Made by a program: the position numbers and the translations under genes
Assembly: GCA_943736015.1 (NCBI GenBank)
Contig: OX031073.1
Coordinates: forward strand, 22,595,210-22,659,209
Length of the DNA: 64,000 nt
Direction: 5' to 3'
Origin: Tridacna crocea
Taxonomy: Eukaryota; Mollusca; Bivalvia; Cardiida; Cardiidae
Part shown: positions 21,127 through 32,032 of the stretch, in pieces
Numbering within the stretch: position 1 is the stretch's first letter
Layout of the letters: each line of letters opens with the position of its first letter
The notes under the pieces: model-generated
The model's database searches: none
What the model saw: only the letters and a program-made list of their open reading frames with translations
What the model was told of the DNA's origin: nothing

Positions 21127-22205
21127 CTGTTTCCACATAATCCTGAGTTTTATAAATCCTAAAAAAAAAAAAAGCCTTTTGAAAACATTGTGGGAAAAGG
21201 AGAAAATGTAGCAGTATCTTTCTCCTTTTCCCGCATTGATTTTTCACTATCAAAAACAAATTCCATAAGTTTAGCCACATTCAATTTTTATCTACAAACA
21301 CTCAATTTGGACAATTCTACAATTTTGTTGTGTGGTAAAGGGTCAAAAATGCAATTTGGAAATGCTCTCAAGATTTGACCAGCCAAAATTTTATCGGCTG
21401 GTAAAGACCTCATGAATGGTTACTCTGAATGTTTCTCACAGTCTGTAAACTTGATACAGCTGGGACATGTCCCAGAGGAACAAACATGCATTTATCATAT
21501 CGGAAACTGATAAGCCCTTCTCTTGTAGAGCTGGTAAATGAGAACTAATTAGCATATTACGACTGCACAGATGACTTTTGTCAGCCTTACAGCAGATCAA
21601 TCTGGAATACATCATCCACACTTTTTGCAGACACATTAAGCCTCCTTTTGACAGAGCATGGCTCAAATATATTTTCTGCAAATGCTTTCAATTTGCCAAA
21701 GTCTAGGGGTTTGTCATTTGGTATCTAGAGAGTTATTATAGAAATGATGGCAGGTCCCTGCTAACTCTTAGAATTTGGGGAGAAGTGACTTCTCCCTAGC
21801 TCATTACCAAACGACAATATTTGCAGATGATACAGTAAAAGTGACTGAAAATTTGGAATGTGTTTTGTGAAGAGCAGAAAACATTGTTGGAAAAGGAGAA
21901 AATGCTGGTTACCAGCATTTTCTCCTTTTCCCACAATGTTTTCTAAAGGCTTCTTTCTCAGGGTCGTCAAAAGTAGGGATTGTGTGGTAATGGGCTAGTT
22001 TGAGAGTTGAGATAAGAAAATGGGGAGAAGTGGTAAGACTGTATATGTATGTATTTGATAGGTAAAAAAAAAATTGTGAGAAAAGAGAAAATGCTGGTTA
22101 CCAGCATTTTCTCTTTTTTTCAATAATGTTTTTTTTTTTGAAAGGGTTATTTCTAATGGTAGTGATAACTGGGGATTGTATTTTTTAGGGGTAAAGAAAA
22201 ATTTA
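21127..22205. mobile_element. Hairpin MITE copies and fragments in DIP2 intron 1
   Basis: 21127-21345 (full length, core deleted to GTAGCAGTATC), 21350-21412 and 21660-21735 (right-end fragments), 21796-21998 (clean, bounded by CTAG on both sides) and about 22055-22205 (worn; hairpin arms intact but flanks poly-A/T rich). Confidence 0.78.
21413..21659. other. Intronic sequence between MITE fragments, nothing recognised
   Basis: Less AT-rich than its surroundings, with a short palindrome GGGACATGTCCC at about 21463. No family recognised. Confidence 0.3.
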
Positions 22206-22214
22206 ACTCTTAGG

Positions 22215-22312
22215 AAGGGCTGCTAAGCGCAGGTCACTGATCTATAACAGTGTAGATCATGATTTGACTGCACAGAACATGCAGTCTGATCTTGGATCTA
22301 CACTGTTCCATA
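22215..22312. repeat. GATC/CAGACTG foldback element, copy 1
   Basis: ACAGTGTAGATCATGATTTG and CTGATCTTGGATCTACACTG fold on each other. Further copies: 26735-26825, 29440-29515, 37825-38045 (two) and 42755-42860. All are short with little outside the stem. Confidence 0.7.
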
Positions 22313-22386
22313 TGGAGATATCTTTCCTAAAAAAAAACCTTTGAAATAGAAAAATTAGATTTCTACAGTTAGCATGGAAGTTTTAT

Positions 22387-24137
22387 TTAACCCTTTACCA
22401 AACAATCCCTGGTTTTTATGACCCTGAGAAAGAATCCTTTTGAAAACATTGTGGGAGCAGGAGAAATGCTGGTTACCATCATTTTCTCCTGTTCCCACAA
22501 TGTTTTCTACCCTGGTGGAAACAAATTTTAAATTTTTGTGTTAATGTTTATTTTGTCGTCTGCTAGTGCTTTCAATTTGACCAGCCTAAAATTTTGTTGT
22601 TTGGTAAAGAATTTAATTTTATTAAGTAGGATATGGGTTCACTCTTTACCAAACGACAAAATTCTGGACTGGTCCAAATTGAAAGCATCAGCAGACGACA
22701 AAATAAACGTAACTCTAATATTAAAATTTGTTTCTAGTAGGGTAGAAAACATTGTGGGAAAAGGAGAAAATGCTGGTTACCAGCATTTTCTCCCTTTCCT
22801 ACAATGTTTTCAAAAGCTTTCTTTTTCAGGGTGGTTAAAAGACGGGATTGTGTGGTAATGGGTTAAGGGAAATAAGATGGAAGGGTAAAGAAAGGTCAGA
22901 CAGGTTTTGCAGGCTTACTCATGGGTGAATATTAGCCAGAGCTGTCTTACTCTCAACCCAGTATGTTACAAATACTGTTTAACTCTTTACCACACAATGA
23001 TTACTTTTGATGACCCTGAGAAAAAAAGCCTTTGAAAACATTGTGGGAGAAGGAGAAAATGCTCCTGTTCCCACAATGTTTTCTATCCTTCACAAAACAA
23101 ATTCCAAATTTTCATTCACTTCAATTTTTTCGTCTGCAAATGCTTTTGATTTGGACAAGCCTGAAATTTTGTCATTTGGTAATGAGTTAACTCTAGCTCC
23201 TGAATCAAATCAAATCACAGCTTGTCTATTGAACCATTAGAAACCAGAATATAACTAACGTAAGTTTTCATTTTAGAAGTATGACCTAGATAATAACTAT
23301 TTCATATTTGCTTTTATTTACAGTGTTTCAGCAAAGACAGGCAGTGTTTATATGTTACAACAGGCAATAAGCTCTTTACCGTACTGTAAAATTCTAGATT
23401 TGTCCAAGTTGAAAGCATTTGCTGACCAAAAACTATATGCAACATGCACTACGCTGTCTGTCATTGGGTAGAAAACATCGTTGGAAAAGGAGAAAATGCT
23501 GGTATCCAGGATTTTCTCCTTTTCCAACAGTGTTTTCCAAAGGCTTCTTTTTCATTGTCTTTAATAGTCGGCATTGTGAGGTAGAGGCTTTAAGATCCAT
23601 TTCCACTGGTCATTTTACTGATCAGTGTTACAATGTAACATATTATAAAACCATACATGATACATGCCACATTATTATAGATTTAGGGTGAATCTTTTAG
23701 GGTGATCCCTTGCAATTTTTGAGTAGTATATATGGCTGATATAAGAAGTTTATGTTCTGAATGTAACAAAAAAACCAGTCTGTTTATATTAGATACAGTA
23801 AAATGTGTTTCTGTATATAAATCATAACATAATGTCAGCTACCCATTTACTATCTGACAAACAGAGGTTAGGGATTGGCTGAATTCACTCTCAGGAGGCT
23901 GACTGAATTAGACATTGTTGACACTTAACTCTTTACAACACAATCCTGAGTTTTCATGACCCTGTGGAAGAGGCAGTTTGAAAACATTGTGGGAAAAGGA
24001 GAAAATGCTGGTTACCAGCATTTCCTCCTTTTCCCACTATGTTTTCTACCCTGCTGGAAACAAATTTCAATTTTTGTTGAGTTATGTTGATTTTGTTGTC
24101 TGCAAGAGTTTACAATTTGTCATTTGGTAAAGGGTCA
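22387..24137. mobile_element. Hairpin MITE cluster in DIP2 intron 1
   Basis: Copies: 22387-22616, 22639-22866, 22979-23190 (core and part of both arms lost, GAAAATGCTCCTGTTCCC), 23368-23591 (arms GTTGGAAAAGG/CCTTTTCCAAC, both altered to match) and 23925-24137 (core GCTGGTTACCAGC). Orientation alternates. Confidence 0.87.
23592..23924. other. DIP2 intron 1, nothing recognised
   Basis: AT-rich, no ORF above 60 codons, no repeat matched elsewhere in the window. Confidence 0.3.
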
Positions 24138-24265
24138 AACCTGTACATTGCCTTTTACTATTACAGTTGTGTGGGCAACCATTACAGATCAAGATTAGAC
24201 TGCACAAAACTTTAGGTCAAATCTTTGAGCTTGTGTGAATGTCCACTTTCATCAGATATTGTGCT

Positions 24266-26162
24266 TCAACCCATTACCACACAGTCGCGTCTTTTAACGA
24301 CCCCGAGGAAAAGGCTATTGAAAACATTGTGGGAAAAGGAGAAAATGCTGGTAACCAGCATTTTCTCCTTTTCCCACGATGTTTTCTACCGTTCCATGAG
24401 CAAATTGAAATGTTTGAGTCAAATCTTTTTTAGCTCCACTGGCCGAAGGCCAGCGGGCTTATGTCGAGGCCCGTTGTCCGTCATGCGTCCGTCCGTCCGT
24501 GCGTCCGTGCGTGCGTCCGTCTGTGAGTTAACTTTTTCTTTAAACATCTACTTCTCTGAAACTACCCATCCAATTTTGATGAAACTTCACAGAAATGATC
24601 CTGCCATGGTCCTCTTCAGAATTTCTTGAAAGAATTTAATTCCTTCAAAAACTCTGGTTGCCATGGCAACAAAACTGAAAAATTTTGAAAATCTTTGAAA
24701 ATCTTCTTGTCTGAAACCGTAAGGCCTAGGGCTACCAAATTTTGCATGTAGCTTTATCTAGTGGACGTCTACCAAGTTTCTTCAAATTATAGCCCTGGGG
24801 TCAAAATTGGCTCCGTCCCGGGGGTCACAAGTTTTACATGGGCTTATTTAGGGAGAACTTTAAAACTCCTCTTCTACCTAGGCATAGGGCCTAGGGCTAC
24901 CCAATTTCGGATGTTGTTTTATCTAGTGGACCTCTACCAAGAGTGTCTAAATTATAGCCCGGGGGTCAAAATTGGCCCGGCCCCGGGGGTACCAAGTTTT
25001 ACATGGGCTTATATAGGGAGAACTTTAAAATTCTTCTTCCACCTAGCCATAGGGCCTAGGGCTACCAAATTTGGCATGTAGCTTTATCTAGTGGACCTCT
25101 ACCAAGGGTGTCCAACTTATAGCCCAGGGGTCAAATATGGCCCCGCCCCAGGGGGTAACAAATTTTACATGGGCTTATATAGGGAATACTTTCAAAATCT
25201 TCTCGCACCTAGCTAAAAGGGCTAGGGCTATCAAATTTTGCATGTAGCTTTATCTAGGGGGTCTCTACCAAGGGTGCCCAAATTATAGCCCTGGGGTCAA
25301 ATTTAGCCCCGTCACAGGGGGTCACAAGTTTTACATCGGCTTATATAGGGAAACTTTAATAATCTACTTGTACATAGCCATAAGGCCTAGGGCTACCAAA
25401 TTTTGCATATAGCTTTATCTAATGGGCCTCTACCAAGAGGGCCCAAATTTTAACTTTGGGGATCAAGTTTGACCCCACCCCAGGGGTCACAAGTTTAACA
25501 TTGGCTTTATAAACCTGTCTCATGGGTCACATATTTTACAGGGCCTTTTATTGAGCAAACTTGTTTTACAGGGCTTATTGGGCAAGATTCAAAAATCTTC
25601 GTGGTTATAACCACACATTCTAGTTTCATATTGTAGGTCTGGGGTCAAAATTGGCTCCATCCAGGGATCACAAGTTTAACATGGGCTTCAAAATATAATC
25701 ACTTCAATTTAAACATTAATCAAGGGAAATAACTCTTTTTATGAAAGATAAAGTTTGGTACTATTTACCTCCCTTGAGTATCAAACTACATTGATACATG
25801 ATTGGTGCTAGACATTAAGTTTTTTGATAGAAAATGTTCTGTTTTCAAGTGTGATTCATGTTGATGCTAATAGTTATGCTCACATGAGGTGAATGATAAT
25901 TTCAGAGTAAGGTTTCTATCATTCAGCTTATTTTTCCAAGGATTTTACCTTTCATGCTAATGAATTAACAAGCTTGTACTGCCCGACAGTGTTCATTGTT
26001 TTTGAAGGCCCTCTTTTTTATGGTCACGAACACTTGAATTTGTGTGGTAAAGGGTTAAAAAGCCAGTGGAGCGATACAGGGCCATCATGGCCCTCTTGTT
26101 TTAATTTGCAAATGCTTTTAATTTGGCAAAGTCTAAAATTTTATCATCTGGTAAAGGGTTAA
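24266..26162. mobile_element. Hairpin MITE split by an array-bearing element
   Basis: The left part (24266-24431) has the terminus, hairpin and right arm. The remainder (about 26101-26162) is GCAAATGCTTTTAATTTGGC ... GGTAAAGGGTTAA. The interruption lies in a T tract after the right arm. The left target copy reads TCAA, the right TTAA. Confidence 0.85.
24432..26101 (+). mobile_element. Array-bearing Helentron-like element (AGCTCCACTGG family), copy 1
   Basis: Starts AGCTCCACTGGCCGAAGGCC after TTTTT, then a GTCCGTCCGTGCGTCC run, then about five units of ~165 bp marked by GGCCTAGGGCTACCAAATTT, a non-repeated 3' part, GCCAGTGGAGCG (inverse of the start) and the hairpin GGGCCATCATGGCCC before TCTTGTTTT. 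Subterminal inverted repeats, a central array, a 3' hairpin and insertion in T runs describe Helentron-associated (DINE/HINE-like) elements. No protein is encoded; the ORFs are array by-products. Confidence 0.65.
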
Positions 26163-26239
26163 GGGAGCTTAGATTTTACAGTTAAAATGGTCTCCATTTT
26201 TCTCGGACTGAAAGTTTAAATTTTTGCATATTCTGTTGA

Positions 26240-26467
26240 TTAACTCATTACCAAACGACAAAATTTTAGGCTTGTCCAAATCGAAAGTATTTACAGACGA
26301 CAAAATAAAAGTGACTGAAAATTTGTAATTTATTTTGTGAAGAGTAGAAAACATTGTTGGAAAAGGAGAAAATGCTGGTTACCAGCATTTTCTCCTTTCC
26401 CCTCAATGTTTTCTAAAGGCTTCTTTGTCAGGGGCGTCAAAAGTATGGATTGTGTGGTAATGGGTTA
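26240..26467. mobile_element. Hairpin MITE 29 bp from DIP2 exon 2
   Basis: 228 bp, TTAA at both ends, clean core GCTGGTTACCAGC; one arm reads CCTTTCCCCTC. It ends 29 bases before the exon 2 acceptor cut, so only the pyrimidine tract and AG are host-derived. Confidence 0.9.
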
Positions 26468-26496
26468 AATTCAGATTTTGGTATATTCTTTTTCAG

Positions 26497-26574
26497 GGGA
26501 CATAACCCAGAAAGGCTATGAGAAGAAAAAAACCAAGCTGTTGGCCCCATTTATCCAGGCACAACAATCTAATG
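26497..26574 (+). CDS. DIP2: DIP2 coding exon 2, DMAP1-binding domain core
   Basis: Seventy-eight bases, phase 1 in and out. DITQKGYEKKKTKLLAPFIQ repeats the human DITQKGYEKKRAKLLARYI almost exactly. The acceptor TTTTTCAG and donor GTAAGA are strong. A full-length hairpin MITE ends at 26467, leaving only 29 bases between it and the exon, so the branch point must lie in those bases or inside the MITE. Confidence 0.95.
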
Positions 26575-26734
26575 GTAAGAATATTAGTCAAGTTTCTACA
26601 TAAAAAGAAAGATGAATGAATCGGTTAACTGTGGAATACAAAGAGTGCAACAAGAAGAACTGTAATTGCCAGTAGAATACTACTATTGATGTACCACGTA
26701 ATTCGATGTACTCTTAACCCTCTCGTTGCCACAG

Positions 26735-26825
26735 GCGAGAATTTCGACTGATGTGGACAGCATAGATTCTGATCAGACTACAAGGAATGTGAAGTCTGAT
26801 CTTTGATCTATGCTGTTCGGTTGTG
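26735..26825. repeat. GATC/CAGACTG foldback element, copy 2
   Basis: GACAGCATAGATTCTGATCA pairs with CTGATCTTTGATCTATGCTG, with a short spacer. Stem bases differ from copy 1, yet the two arms largely match each other (CATAG/CTATG here, GTAG/CTAC in copy 1). Confidence 0.7.
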
Positions 26826-26921
26826 TAGTCAAGCGTATATAATCAAAATTTATGTTAGTTTATCTGGATTGTATTTAAGAAATAATCTTCTTTCTATCAT
26901 GATTTATCATTTAGTAAACCA

Positions 26922-27020
26922 CAGTAATGTTGTGAGTTATGAGCCACAATAAATAATCCACGAGGGCGGTGGCCCAAGTGGTTTATTATTGTGCCTCATA
27001 ACTCACAACATGGTTTTTTG
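26922..27020. repeat. Foldback element with ~35 bp stem
   Basis: ATGTTGTGAGTTATGAGCCA at about 26937 pairs with its inverse closing at about 27011, including CAATAAATAATCCAC against GTGGTTTATTATTG, around a short GC-rich loop GAGGGCG. Only one copy in the window. Confidence 0.75.
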
Positions 27021-27307
27021 AACAACAAACCACGATAAAAACAAGATTTTTTCGATTCTAACATGACCAATTCCTTAATGAAAGTAAGACAAGTTCAAAC
27101 TTAGAGAAAAAAACGTGGATGAAGATTATGTTCCATTGAATAACTCACTTACTTGATACAGAATGACATCACTTGATATGAAAGATGTCACTCTACATGG
27201 AATGTCGCAGATTTTACAACGCTTTCCTTACACAGTGTTTATAGAGCCGAATTCACATGTCACGTTAGAATTATAAACAATCCAAGAAGGTTGAGTTTGT
27301 TGCTGAA
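27021..27307. other. DIP2 intron 2, nothing recognised
   Basis: No ORF, no repeat matched inside the window. Confidence 0.3.
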
Positions 27308-27735
27308 AGGGCTAATTCTTCAACAGATCACTAAATTTTAGACTTTCCAAATAGACGGCTTCTGTAGACAACAATATAATTGTGACTCGGAAATAGAAAT
27401 TCTCCTTTGAAAGGATAGAAAAACATTGTGGGATAGGGAGAAAATGTTACGTACCAGCATTTTCTCCTTATCCCACGTTTTCAAAAGGGTTTGTGCCTAG
27501 GGTTGTTTTACCCATTGCCACACAATCCCTACTTTTGACGACTTTGAGAAAGAAACCTGTAGAAAACATTGTGGAAAAAGGAGAAAATGCTAGTATCCAG
27601 CATTTTCTCCTTTTTCCACAATGTTTTCTACCCTTCATAAAACAATTTCAAATTTTCACTATCACTTTCATTTAGTCGTCTGCAAATGCTTTGAATTTGG
27701 ACAAGCGAACATTTTGTCATTTGGTAATGAGTTAA
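27308..27735. mobile_element. Two hairpin MITEs, one eroded and one clean
   Basis: About 27308-27507 is worn (core GTTACGTACCAGC). 27507-27735 is clean; both arms have GGAAAAAGG/CCTTTTTCC instead of GGGAAAAGG/CCTTTTCCC. The core is GCTAGTATCCAGC, a rare asymmetric centre. Confidence 0.85.
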
Positions 27736-27805
27736 ACTTAGAATTGTATGATAAAGGGTTAGTTAGTACTTAGTAAACCCTTTACCACACAATCTCGAGT
27801 TTTAA

Positions 27806-28570
27806 AGGTGGGTATTTAGAATTTTCACATCACACCAAATAAAAAATATATATATATCATTGAAATTTATATGAAAAAACAATACAAATCATCAATAATT
27901 AAGAATAATAAAATTACAGAAACAAAAAGTTTTGGTGGTATTCCCTTAAAAGGCTACGTAGCCTCTTAAGCTATTTTTAGATTTCACGCCAAAAATCAAT
28001 AAAGCATTGTGGGAATGTCAGATGACTGGCACGTGACTGCTGACGCTTAAATTCCTTTACATAAGAAAAGTGTAATAATTATTTTCCATAATGTCTTCTT
28101 TGGACGGATGTTAGAAACTTTGTCTGTGTTTTCATGTATTTAACCCATTACCACACAATCCCTACTTTTGACGCCCCTGAGAAAGAAGCCTTTTGAAAAC
28201 ACTGTGGGAAAAGGAGAAAATGCTGGTAACCAGCATTTTCTCCTTTTCCCACAGTGTTTTCTACCCTCACCAGAACAAATTTCTATTTTTTAGTTACCTT
28301 TATTTTGTTGTCTGCAAATGCTTTCAATATGGACCAGTCTAAAATTCTATCGTGTGGTAAAGAGTTAAATGAGCGAATTGATAATCTAAAAATAGAACGT
28401 GTCTCCCGTTGGTGTCATACTGGTCCGTAATAAATCTGTAATTTCTTGTGTTATCGGATGGTTTTCGACTACTGGGGTTTTGTGAAGGCAAATTAAAAGG
28501 CTGTGGGAGTATAAGGATGATTTTTTTGCATTTTTTTAAAATTTTCGTTCCAGAATCTGAAGGGCCACCT
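27806..28570 (+). mobile_element. AGGTGG-ended element, copy 2, with a nested MITE
   Basis: 765 bp including the MITE at 28140-28368; without it about 540 bp, the length of copy 1. Ends AGGTGGGTATTT and GGGCCACCT, TTAA on both sides. The ATG corresponding to copy 1's ORF is at about 28091 but the frame closes quickly. Confidence 0.87.
28140..28368. mobile_element. Full-length hairpin MITE nested in AGGTGG copy 2
   Basis: 229 bp, TTAA at both ends. The 67-base palindrome (28195-28261) is perfect apart from its centre: GAAAACACTGTGGG pairs with CCCACAGTGTTTTC. Three layers are visible: MITE in AGGTGG element in older MITE. Confidence 0.93.
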
Positions 28571-28774
28571 TTAACACCCCTGTAAAAAAAGTCTTTTGAA
28601 AACATTGTGGGAAAAGGAGAAAATGCTGGTAACCAGCATTTTCTCCATTTCCCACAATGTTTTCTTTCCTTCCTAAAACAAATTTTCAATTTTTTGGTCG
28701 CATTTATTTTGTTGTCTGCAAATGGTTTCTATTTGGAACAGTCTAAATTTTTTTTTCATTTAGTAAATAGTTGA

Positions 28775-29117
28775 AACATTTTGCCCCAGACAGCTTCAAA
28801 AATACCTTTGTGTAACAGAATGACCTGTGACAGTTGCTAAATTTGACCAGTGCAAGTTTCAAGGGTCAAAGCTTCATTTTTCAAACTCCAGATACTGTAT
28901 TTGTGTGAAACACTTACCAAAGGTTGACCAGGTTAAATTTTTCAAACTCTATAACTTTAGACTCACCCAGTTTGAAGCATCTGCAGGAATAAAATTAAAT
29001 CTGGGTCAAATGATTGGACTTGAGTCTCTTGTTACCACAATGTTTTTGAATTTTTTTAATGGTTGAAACAAACATACTTGTTTTGTAAACAAATAAAATG
29101 ACAAAACTAGCAGCCAT
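28775..29117. other. DIP2 intron 2, possible very old MITE traces
   Basis: TTTAGACTCACCCAGTTTGA then GCATCTGCAGGA at about 28960-28990 resembles the MITE segment TTTAGACTGGTCCAAATTGA + GCATTTGCAGAC. No hairpin remains. Confidence 0.4.
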
Positions 29118-29439
29118 TTAACTCTTTACCAAACTATCCCTGGGTTTCATGACTGTGAAAGAAGACTGTTGAAAACATTGTGGGAAAAGGAGAAAATGCG
29201 GTTACCAGCATTTTCTCCTTTCCCAACAATGTTTTCTACCCCTCCCAAAATAACTGATAGTTTTCAAGTCACTTTAATTTTGTTGTCTGCTAATGCTTTC
29301 AGTTTGAACAGCCAAAATTTTACCATTGGCAGAAATCTTCTTTTGACCCTGGAGCTGAAATAAACTTAAAAAAAAAATCATTTCAATTTAGAAATAAGAC
29401 CTGCAAAATTGCAATTTTAGGGTCACTCTTTGTCAGAAT

Positions 29440-29515
29440 GTCTTGGCAAAGCTGACAGTGCAGATCAAAGATCAGACTGCACAAGTGCAGTCTGATCTTG
29501 ATCTACACTGTCCGC
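29440..29515. repeat. GATC/CAGACTG foldback element, copy 3
   Basis: AGTGCAGATCAAAGATCAGA then CTGCAC is followed almost at once by GTGCAGTCTGATCTTGATCT, giving the tightest loop of this family here. Confidence 0.75.
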
Positions 29516-29734
29516 AGAGGCAGATTAGTTTTGAAAGGCGGGTTAGGGTTTATGTATTTTTAAACAGTTCAAGGGTTAAATTTAACTGCTGGAGTATTTT
29601 GTATGGGATTTCATGTTTATGAGTCAGCTTGAAAGGATAATGGGAGGCTAGCAGACAGTTACACTGTATAGTACCTAACAATTATCTCTACTTATTTCTG
29701 TGTGCAAGTGGAGAAAACTGAATATGCTACAAAT

Positions 29735-29925
29735 TCAAGATGGGGGGGGGGGGGGGGCAGGGGGGAGCTATGCTATTAATTCAAGATGGGGAAGGAGGGA
29801 GGAGAGTGAAAAGCTACAAATTCAAGATGGTGGAGGGGGAAAGAACAAACGAGGGAAATGCTACCAATTCAAGATGGTGGAGAGGGTAGGGGCCCCGGGG
29901 GAGTGTGTGTGTGGGGGGGGGGGTT
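29735..29925. repeat. G-rich minisatellite
   Basis: Four units begin GCTACAAATTCAAGATGG or a variant, followed by runs of G; the first run is about 17 G, and G11 lies near 29915 after GTGTGTGTG. The plus strand (sense for DIP2) could form G-quadruplexes. Confidence 0.8.
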
Positions 29926-30716
29926 GGAAGAGATGAGCTTTTGATACTTGGGTTAGCTTACTTATTGTCCGTTCACTCAAATGGTCTCGTGCTTTTAGGA
30001 AGAGGGTTAAGAAAGCATTTTTGGAAAAAGAGAACTTGCTGGTGAGCTGTATTTTCTCCTTTTCAAATATTTTTTCCAAGAGGCTTGTTTATAACGGTTC
30101 AAAACTAGAAGCTTGGTTGGTAATGTATAGGGTTTAACCCATTACCACACAATCCCTACTTTTGACGCCCCCGAGAAAGAAGCCTTTTGAAAACACTGTG
30201 GGAAAAGGAGAAAATGCTGTTAACCAGCATTTTCTCCTTTTCCCACAGTTTTTTCTACCCTTCCCAGAACAAATTTCAATATTTCAGTCACCTTTATTTT
30301 GTCGTCTGCAAATGCTTTCAATTTGGACCAGTCCAAATTTTTCTCGTGTGGTAATGGGTTAAAACAATGGGATCAGTGCTTAAATTCCCTGTCTGTGCAA
30401 TGTTCTATCCAGGATTGATTATAGTCGTTGTGACGGGACAGGAATCATTCATATCTTTTGTATGTTTGTAGGGTTCATTTGGCGCTTTAGCTCTTTACCA
30501 AACAAGAAATTCTTTCATGGTCCAATTTCAAAGCATTTGCAAAACAGAAATGTTGGTCCAATGATAGAAGTTGTTAGTGAAGGGACAGAAAACATTGTTG
30601 GAAAAGGAGAATATGATGGTTGCCAGCATTTTCTCTGATGTCTTTACTGTTTTCTAAAGCATACCTTGTTAGGTTTGTTAAATTTAGGATTGTCCAGGAA
30701 AAAGTTAAGGGTTAAG

Positions 30717-31004
30717 ATTGATTGATTGATTGATTGTATGGTGTTTATGCCATTTTGAGTCATATCTTGGTTGCCAGTGCACCTATTCTTTTACCAGTGC
30801 TTTGTAGGATATTTTTTCCAAGCCACTGGCTGCTTTCCCACATAACTATGGTCGAAACAACGGTCATTTGTGAGAGAGGAATGAATCCTATTGCAATGAC
30901 GTATCATCGATCCTCAGAAAGAAATTAGCCGAGCAGGGGATCAAACCAATGACCCCCTGTTGTTAATTACTGTACACTACCGACTGAGCTATCTAGGCTC
31001 GACT
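30717..31004 (-). mobile_element. tRNA-derived SINE, Lys-like head
   Basis: On the minus strand it starts GAGCCTAGATAGCTCAGTCG and has the B box GGTTTGATCCCC, a conserved body and an ATCA repeat tail. An 11 bp duplication TAAGGGTTAAG flanks it (30706-30716, 31005-31015); the target was a MITE terminus. Its head and much of its body resemble the SINE at 44506 on the other strand. Confidence 0.85.
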
Positions 31005-31038
31005 AAGGGTTAAGCTATATAATAATGAGCAATTGATA

Positions 31039-32010
31039 TTAATCCTTTTTCAGACAAGCCCTTGTTTTCACGATCTTGAGAAAGTAGGCTTTTTAATACA
31101 ACTGTGGAAACAGGAGAAAATGCTGGTAACCAGCATTTTCTCCATTTCTCACAATGTTTTCTACCTTCTCAAAGAAAGGATTGATCGTTTGGTCTGCAAA
31201 TGCTTTTATTTTGGACAAGTGCAAAATACTGTTTTCTTGTAATGATTTAACTCTTTACCAAATGACGTAATTTTAGACTAGTCCAAATTGAAAGCATTTG
31301 CAGACGACAAAATAAAAGTGAAAAATTGAAATATGTTTTGGGAAGGGAAGAAAACATTGTAGGAAAAGGAGAAAATGCTGGTTACCAGCATTTTCTCCTT
31401 TTCCCTCAATGTTTTCAGAAGGCTTCTTTTTCAGGGTTGTTAAAAGTCAGGATTGTGTAGTAAAGAGTTAAAAGGATGAAAAGGAAATGAGTGTATCCAT
31501 TGATTAGGAAGTTGACCATAGGAAACTTTGTAGTTTTATTGAGTATGATAAAATCTCTCTTCCAAGCGACAAAACTTTGGACCCAAATGGCAAGCATTTG
31601 CAGAAGACTTACCATTTGTAGCTTAAATAACAATTTCTGTCTTTGGTTGAGTAGAAAACATTGTGGGAAAAGGAGAATATGCTGGTGAACAGCCTTGTTT
31701 CTCAACCCTTTATCTATGTCCAACTTCAGAGCAGCAGTAAATGCAGTCGAACAATTTTGAGTTGACCAAATGGAGCATTTACAGTTGACAAATCATTTGT
31801 AGCTCAAATGATGATGTCTGTCTTTGATACAGTAGAAAACATTGTTGGAAAAGGAGAAGATGCTGGTTACCAGCATGTTCTCCTTTTCCAACGATCTTTT
31901 AAAAGCCTTTTTTTCCTAACCCTTTACCTCATGATGAGTATTAGATTTGTCAAAATTCAGAGCAGTTGCTGACAAGAAATAAAATGTGGCTCAAATTGTG
32001 AGAGTTATCA
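31039..32010. mobile_element. Hairpin MITE cluster, chained and partly truncated
   Basis: 31039-31250 and 31247-31471 share TTAA. About 31549-31700 stops at the palindrome centre, about 31745-31918 is full with arms TTGTTGGAA/TTCCAACGA, and about 31916-32010 is a left end. The last three share TTTGTAGCTCAAATNATG and form their own subgroup with the insert in 32773-33133. Confidence 0.78.
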
Positions 32011-32032
32011 TTGTTAGCATAGCAAAATGGTT

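Larger units (their letters stand above)
27773..28774. mobile_element. Hairpin MITE interrupted at an internal TTAA by an AGGTGG element
   Basis: The left terminus ACCCTTTACCACACAATCTC runs to TTAA at 27802-27805. After the insert, TTAA at 28571-28574 leads into CACCCCTGTAAAAAAAG, the hairpin and a worn right end near 28774. Intact relatives have an internal TTTTAACGACCC at this point, so the insertion used that TTAA. Confidence 0.87.
29118..30707. mobile_element. Hairpin MITE copies in DIP2 intron 2
   Basis: 29118-29330 (right end worn), about 30010-30135 (worn), 30134-30362 (clean, 229 bp, TTAA both ends) and 30487-30707 (worn, core ATGGTTGCCAGC). Between them lie a GATC foldback (29440-29515) and a G-rich minisatellite. 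Confidence 0.82.

Noticed and set aside
24761-25081. 106-codon plus-strand ORF with repeated SPGVKIG motifs (also 57354-57686)
   Set aside because: Its repeats follow the array unit of a Helentron-like element, and similar units in the same array are interrupted by stops.
30010-30135. Independent small element between the G-rich array and a MITE
   Set aside because: Arm and core fragments in the right order show it to be a worn MITE copy.
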